A stretch of DNA of 64,000 nucleotides, taken from assembly GCA_028023455.1 (NCBI GenBank), contig JAQFVV010006712.1, forward strand, positions 189,799-253,798, in the 5' to 3' direction. The notes beneath the pieces are model-generated. The model saw only the letters and a program-made list of their open reading frames with translations, was not told the DNA's origin and searched no databases. Positions within the stretch are counted from its first letter, which is position 1. The number at the start of each line of letters is the position of its first letter. Below are positions 50,801 through 59,800 of this stretch, piece after piece. The DNA comes from Epiperipatus broadwayi (taxonomy: Eukaryota; Onychophora; Udeonychophora; Euonychophora; Peripatidae). A program made the position numbers and the translations under genes.

Positions 50801-53800
50801 TGAATATGTTCCTTCTATTAGATTCTTTAATATAGTTTAAAGGTTTTATATTTTTTCACAATCTACTTTATGTCAGTATTTTAAATAATGAATACAGCCG
50901 ACAGATTTAACATATCTTCTATTAATTGTTTCCCTGTATGTTCATAGTAAACTAAACTAGAAAACCATATGCAATTAGAATTAAACAATTAATTTCATTT
51001 GATTTAATATAAACATATAAATATCAGTGTGAATTAAAGAAAAAAAAAAATGAGGGTTTAATATGTATAAAAAAATATTGTTTTGTTTGGTATACATAAT
51101 TTTTCATAGAGTATTATTTATATTCATGAATATATTCTGTATATTATAGCGCCGAGGAAGGCTGTTAAACAGTCGAAACTGAAAGCTATTTGCAATTATA
51201 AAAAATAAATTGTTTCCTTAAACAAAGTTCACAAAGAAATGGTTTCATTATTCATACTGAAGACTACCTTTTTCAAAGCCACAAATGTTTGAGCATGAAG
51301 TAGTTGGATGGATAGTCGGACCAGACTACATTTATATTATCTCAATAAATAGAATTTTTGAAAATTCAATATTTAATCAGTGGTCACTAATTTCAAAAAT
51401 CATCTTAGGAACACTATTAAACAGAGAGTGTTCCTCACATAATTCAATTGCTGGGAAAGACCAGATTAATCTGAAAAGGATCACAATCACACTATTACAT
51501 TCATGTATTTGCATGTTCTAGCCCTATACTAATCTGTATTCAAGCCAGGGCTAAAACAATAACCCTCCCCCCCATTACAGAACATATATATGGTATGGTT
51601 TAGAATAAAAACAGAATTGATAATGGTCATGTCAGATAAAGCAAAACATAAAATATTAATTATATAAAACAGAACCAAAAGAATTTAATGGAAAAGAATA
51701 AAGATTGTTATAATTTTCATGTGTTTGGACAAAATAAGAACATATAAAGATAATGACATTAAGGCTAGTCTTGATATTTAATAGTTATATTCTTAAGAAA
51801 TTGTGTGACATCATATATATATATAAAATTGTTACTGCAATAATTTTAATAAATGTAATATTAAAAAGTCTGAAGAGAGTGTAAATAAGACAACTATAAT
51901 AAAATAATCACACAATCACCATCTCTTATACTAGCACATAATTGTTTATAAACAAGGAAAAACTCTCCATACAGTAGTCCCACCCTGCGCCAACCAGAGT
52001 AATCACTGACGAAGGCCACAAGCCAGAAACTAGTCTGGAGATATTGGATGAGTAGGCATTAGATAGGGATTTTATGCACACGCCTACTGGCATCCATTGA
52101 TTATTCTGGTTGGCACAGGGTGGCACTACTGTATGGAGAGTTTTGCCTTGTTTATAATAAAATAAAATACAAATGGAATAAATCCATCATTTATTATTGA
52201 AAAAATGTTTCAGAGTGTATCGTATATCAAAAAATAAAAATGAATAGTATATAAATGAAATTATTAAGAAAACATTATTTTAAACATAATCAGAAGTTCT
52301 GGGATATAACACAAGAATGGGGTATATGGGATGATCTATAAATGGGATTATATCGTTAACTGTTATTGACTATATAGAAGAAAATAATTGCTAAACATAT
52401 TAAAAAGACATAAATGCTAAAATATTATAAATTTGTTGATGTAATGGAGAATAGCAAAAGCATAATTGGCACTTCTAAAATGTAAATAATAATAAGTGTA
52501 ATATTAGATTTATAATAGAAAACGAAAAAGAAAGAAATAAAATATTAAAAAAAATTTTGAAAAAAAAATTAAATTAATGAAAAATAGTTATAAAACAACA
52601 TATTAAAGATAAAAAAAAAAAAGAGGGATAAATAATTCTAATTCACATTAATTGTAGTTCCAAAAAATGAAAGCTTTGAAAGATTCTAATTTAAAAAAAT
52701 GATAAATTAACATTAAATAAAGAAGTAACTACAGAAAAAGTGACAATATGAGAATGATTATGTAGAGATAGGTTAAGAAAAGACAGTAAAAGAATTTTTG
52801 ATAATAAACGTAAGTATAACGACCGAAATAATAAAAAAAAATGTTAAAAAGTAAATGGTTTTCAATACTATATTTAATAGATGCACACAAAAAATGTAAT
52901 AAAGATAAGTTGCCAAATGATATAAAAATAAGAGAGAAAAATACATCTTTAGGAGAATGGATGTGGAATGTTAAAAATAATGATAGCTTAAAAAATAAAA
53001 TAGGGATTACTTATATTTAAATGTGACCGCTGCATCATGATTTATTCACATCAGTCCAGAAAACTGCACATGAATGAGGTGAAGAGAGCAATTAAAATGA
53101 AAGATATGAAATTATGATCGTACATTCATTTTTTAAATACATGTCACAGAATTAATTGTGAACCGAATATGTAAGTGATAAAATATTAATAATTTTAATC
53201 GCACGTAAATGCTTTTACTGTTGAACAAATATGTAACGTTTATGAATAGAAATACAGCACGGAACAATCACGTCCGAATATGTTACTAGTGATAAAATAT
53301 ATTAAAATTATAACGAAAGGTACTGAGAAGCTTGGTATATTCAGGAAAATAATGTAGCAGCATGCTTAAAGGTCCAATGCAATGGGGGGATCATTATTTT
53401 GGAAACTTTAAAAATTGTATTTTAAAAATAGTATTTATGAAAAAATGAATTTGTACATATTTATACAATTTATTTTAGTATATTGCGTTTTTAATGATAA
53501 TTAGAATAATTTGTCAAGGGATAAATTAAAAATGGAAGAATGAAAACTAGTTGCTTGATGCAAATAAATTTTATTTAAACTTGTCTGCCACCAACGTTAC
53601 ATATATATATAGAATAACACCCATATATATATATATAGAATAACACCCATACAGAAATCATCCGCTCATGTGTATCTACACCAATTTTAAGAATGTTTAA
53701 ATTCATTGTCCTTCTTTGGTTTCTGTCTCTTCATAGTAAATCCTCAGCCCATTTAATGTTTCCTCCACCAGGTTCATGGTGTACTGACTTCACCAAGACT

Positions 53801-56800
53801 TCAATTTTGCCCCATTTTGCATATCTATTTCAATATTTTCGAATTAAAAAAAAAGATAAATTAAAAATTTTTCAGAACCACTGTACAAAAACAATAATAG
53901 CTGTAATAAGACGGTAGAAAAATACTCAAGAGGCCTTCAACTAAACATGACAGATGATTCAAAAAATAGCAATGTCAAATTATAAACAAAGATATTTGAA
54001 ATAGCATGAAGCGATATTGCGCTTGATACTGTTGAAAAACATCTTAATATGTTGACGGAACATTCAACTTGTAAAGAAAATACACTTCCATTGGACTTTA
54101 ATCATTTAAGACTCACAATAAAATACTCTTTGTTTATTTTGCAAACTAAAATCATCTTGAATCTATTTAAACCATCAGATTGTTTGTATACTATTCTACA
54201 AATATTATACTATTTTTTTTTCGTTAATTAAAAATTTTATATATTTAACAATTTATAACAAAAACAAATCCTTACCGGCTGATTAGTTGCTTCTTGTAAT
54301 GATTCTAGCTTCGAACACAATCCTGTGAGCAATTGCTGAATTTCACTCTTGAGAAGCTAGAATAAAACATACACATTACATTATTTTACATTTTAATAAA
54401 CAAAGGTCAATAAAATATAGACAAGCCCACAAATATAAGTTAAACTACGGGACGACTGAGCAAAAATTTAAAAAGTCATAATCCTATAAAAAGGCATTAA
54501 GCCGTCACAGATGCTAATTTTATTTTAATACAATCAAATAATTATTTTCAAAATTTACTCATCTCTTTATAAAAATTTAAAAAAACTTTGAAAATGAGTA
54601 AAATGTAACATTTATAAAAATTCCAGACACACAATCAACAGTCACAACTCGTAATTATTTTTAAAACCTATCGCTACTAATTTTAACGAATTTAAATAAT
54701 TTTCAAAATGTAAACAAAATGCAATACAACCCTCAATTATTTTAAATTTTAGGAAAAGTTGATGAGAAAATCTGAAATGGCCTTCAAAAACAACTATTTA
54801 TATTTACTTAAACTGAAATAAATGTAATGGATGATATTATTTACTAACACAGTTTTTATTAGCAATTCTTAATCAGACGTGACATGCATATGGTATATAA
54901 CATTGTAAAGCTAGTAATACGATTAAACAGTGCATGTCATAGCTGATTACTATCTGGTTAAGAATTACTAATAAAAACTGTTAGTAAATAATGTCGAAAA
55001 TTACATTTACTCTAATATCAGCTAACATTAACCAGTTGTAAATTTGAAAATTTCACTGGGATTAATAATATAAATAAATGTAATGGAAGTAAAGCGAAAA
55101 AGATCTTCATGCTCTTATTCCGAAATGCTTTAGACTGGCTTACGTAATTGAATTTAAGTACAAAGGTAAAACGGCAATTCTTATCTTTTCAAAGTCTCTA
55201 TCTTGCACTTTAATTTGAGTTTCCTGCATACTCTAAATTTAAAAAAAAACAATGTTCTGTGCTTTTTATATATTATCTTTTTATAAAAATTAGTCTTGAT
55301 AATAAATATAAAAAAAAAAACCTCTCAATTAATTATCAATAAGACATTAGTATTTTCAATCAATAAAATGAATAGGGCTTACAATACTACTCACAATTTT
55401 AACGCTAGGGTTTTAAATAGAACAACTACTTATTTGTGTTTCAACTAAGAATTCGTTTAATCGATCCAATACCCACTTGGTTCATCTTCATAGCTATTCA
55501 TGCTAATTCTCAAAAAATCTTCAATATAATAGTTCAAAAACACCAGTACTTTTACTAGCCTCCTTTTTCACTATCCAAATTGTATCAACATTTTTAAAAA
55601 AGCAACATGACTATTGGGAGTAAAAAAAATTACATTACAAGAGATTTAGGTCTGGGGTGGGAGCCCTCCAGCCCGAAGGTCAGCTTAGGCCATCAAAAGC
55701 TCTTAATCCAGTCCTTGGACATTTTCAAAAATATATATATATATAAAATGGCCCTGTACAAATCTATTTAAACACATACATAGAGCAAACACTGACTTAA
55801 TAAGTAAAATAAAAAAATTATTTTCTCACCTGCAATATACCAGCAAATTATCTATATTGTGCAGTCAATCTCGGTCAACCTCACTAAGGATTTAATTTAT
55901 GATGGTAAGAGTATTTGGTTTGTTTTTATAGTCATTTTTGCAGACGGCTATATAATGAAAATAAAACTTGATCATTCATTTTGCATTTAATTTTTTTGTT
56001 ATTATGATGACTATGCTGAGTAAATTCAAAAAAAATTGAAACAGAATATCATACATTTCAAAAGAAATGGATCAAGACAAATTTTTTTATAGAAAAAAAA
56101 ATGGTAAAGTGTTGCATCTGATAAGGCTGGAAAATATTTCGGTTAATAAAGAACACATTATTAAGATGCATTATTTATCAAACATTCCGATTACAATAAA
56201 ATTATTGGGGAAGTAAGAAATATTAAAATAGAAAATCTGAAAAAGAACTTCATCAAGTAAGTGTCGTTTTATAAAAAGTATAAACAAGTCAGAAAATTCT
56301 GTGAAAGCAAGTTATTTAAAAAAAAAGCAGAAAAATTAAAACCATTTTCGGGAGTTTATAAAAGACTGCTTCCTAGCTGCCGTACAATTAACCTGTCCAA
56401 ATCATAAAAAGAAATTTGAAAATATAAATATGTCACGAAGATAGGTATAAGACGATCTGGAAAAATTATCATTCAAGGTGGAAGTCAAATTGCTTGTTGA
56501 AAAGGTTACCCACCCTTAATCATTAGAGAGAAATTAATTAAATTTTTGGATCAAATATAGAAATCCAATTTTTAAGTTGATAATTTTGTATGGCCCGCAG
56601 TTGACCTTATAAATACCCAAATGATCCTTGGCTTAAATGAAATTTAAATATATTTAAGAAAATTTTAATATGAAATTATCATATTCAGTTAAATTATTGA
56701 ATAAAAATATTGTTTTATTTCAAACATGTCGCTAGAAGTCATAGAATATCATGTTTGAGTCAGTTTTAATTTTGAATTAAATAAGATTAGATCATTTATT

Positions 56801-59800
56801 TAATAGCCATTAGTGATAACTTAAATTATATCAGGTAACTTGATTAATGTATATTTCTCAAAAAATGCTAAATATCCCCTCTTCTCGATTGATTTTAATC
56901 CCTTTTACTATTGATCTTATAATGTATGGTATGTGTGCAAGTTTTGGATATATGAGTGTTATAAGATTAAATGTACTGTTAAATATCAAATTTAAAACTC
57001 TAGTTTTCGGACTGTAAAAATGTTTACATTGGGTTTTCAAACAAAAATGAGGTAAATTTAGGTCAAAATCACTTCTGATACAATATCTAAATTTAAACTA
57101 TTTATAAAATTCATAAATAGAGACCAAGCAAACAACTATAATAGAGCTTCAAATGAAGCAAGGTATGAGTTCAAACCTAACAACTATTTAGCTGTATATT
57201 ACTTAAAGCTTTGGTTAATACTTCTAAGTTAACTGTCACAAATATATCAAGTAATGATTTTTATCAATAATTTAAAACTGTTTACGTAAACAAAAAATAG
57301 GTTGTTATTAATACTTGTGATATATAATGGTTTTCATCTTAGATGAAGTCTGAAAGTTCTGTGAATAGGCCACAATTCTGTTAACAGTGTCTGATGTGAT
57401 GCACTGCGACTTCTCCTAATATGGAATCACGAATCTCTCAGCCACTATGCTCAGAAAAACCTGTTAGCCACTTTACCTTCCCTTTCCATTCCCCACCCTA
57501 AGTTTTCGCATATTCTTTTCTATCCTGCTCCATCCCATTTCCACAACATAGTCTTTGTCAACTCCATAGTCTTTATATCTAAATCCTTATCTTTCCTCAA
57601 ACCCAGCATAAAAAGCAATAACCAACTTTCTGTGTAATAACTTCGTTTATATTTATACTTCCACAACTTTATTTGTACCTTTTCTGCTTTCAGGCATTTA
57701 CATTCAATTAACAGATACCTAATATTTTCTATGCCTTCCTTACACAACTTGCAGACTAAATCACCCACATTTTTCCATTTATGTATATATCCCTTTGTTG
57801 CTAAATCCTGGTCAAGCTTTAAACAGTAAACTACTTTCCTTGCTATTGTAATTAACTTGCATTCAATATATTTGTTTATTTGTATATATATCTAAACTCT
57901 TTTTACTCTCCATACTAATTCTCCATCTTTCCAACTCCTTATTCTTTATTAATGCATCTATTCTTCTATCCCATTCCTTATTACTATAACAGTCAACAAT
58001 TCTTCTAACACAATCATCCCATCTTTTGTATAAATATACTGACATGAATTCTTTATCCAAATCTTCTGTATACTGTACTACTTCTCACACTCATCTTGTT
58101 CCCTGCCTTTTATTCATAACTCAATTAAATACTATTTTAGCTATTCTCTTATTATCCATAAACTGCGATCTACTGAATATTTTTGATTTTGCTTTTAGCA
58201 TCTCATATAAAAACTTGACTATCCCATTTCTCCTTGAATTGTCACATTTGCCATCCATACATCTGTCTTCATACTTCTCTTTGTACTTTTTCTAAGAAAT
58301 CTAATACCCCTTTATTAACACATAATGCATCATTACTTTGCTTCATTTATCAATTTTTTTCTCCCATTCATCCAAGCAATTTCTTGACGACTTAAGACGA
58401 TTCCCAAATAGTTATCCCTATTCACCACAAACAACTTTATATCCCCCAGTAAAAATTCTGTTTTCTCTTTCCCTCGTATTAATCATTAGACTTTTCCTCA
58501 CCGAATTTAATCCTCATCTCTTTACCCACCCTTGCACATGTCCTCAGCATAACATTCATATTTTCCCTTCTTTCTGTGCACAAGAAGACATCAACCGGAA
58601 ATAAAAGACCCAATAATTTTATATATTCCCTTGCCACCTATTAATGGTATCTCTACCCCTCTTCCTAGTCTTTCTATTGCTTTCTCTCAAATACAACAAA
58701 GACAAAATAGGTGACATAGGATATCTGCACCTTAGCCCCACCCCATTTTTAACTGTAACTGATTCTATATTCCCTAATTGATATGTATAGTAATTATTTT
58801 CATATTATCTCTTAATAATATCCACTAAAGCTCCATCTATTCCCAAATTTACTAAACTTACCCATAATCTATTTCTATTTACTCTAACATATGCCTTCTC
58901 TATATCTACAAAAACTCTATGCAAATGTCTACCTGTATTTCTACTCATATCTGTAAGTTGTGTAACTACAAATAAACTATCTCCTATGTGCCTATCTGAT
59001 CAAAAATCTCTTTGCATTTCTCCCATTATTATTTTCTTTCATCCATTTTGTGATCCTTCCAACCACCATACATGCAAAAACTTTATATAACACTGACATT
59101 ACTGCTATCGGTCTATAATTGCTTAACTTTCTATGATCCTTATCCTTTAAATAGTAGCCTTACTCATGTATTACTCCAACTAGCCGGAAAATCTCTCTTC
59201 TTATTAAAACATGATAACAGTTTTAATTTTGCCCTAGATCTTAAATTCATTACCATCTCTGCTGTCCATCCCATCCAAACCTCTTGCCTTTACACTTTTC
59301 AATTTCTTTCCTGCCTCATTCAGTTCATTTTCTGTAAACGTAATATTTCCATTACTATATGCTTTCATGTTTGATATCACTCTATCCTTCACATCTAACA
59401 TCTTTTCTATATCCATTACATACTTATTTAAGATTGTCTCTAATTCTTTTCTAAAGCTATACTCTATTCCCTCATCATCTAGTAATACTATTTCTCCCTC
59501 CTCTTCATTCCTTCTTTTAATGTATTTCCTAAATTTTTAACTCCCATCTCTTCCACTTTTATTAATATCCTCTAACAATTTACTATTCAATTTCATTCTC
59601 TCTCTATACTGTAATTATCTATTTTAGCCAACTTCTTTTTTTTAAAATACTTTTCCCATTTAACATTAATATCTTTTTTTCACTTCCTTTGTTCTTACTA
59701 GCACACTTATATTCTCTGCCTGCTTTTTACACTTTTACTAACTCTCACTTTCCTATTCTCACCTAAAACCCTATTTGCCACTTTTTCTACTTCACCACAC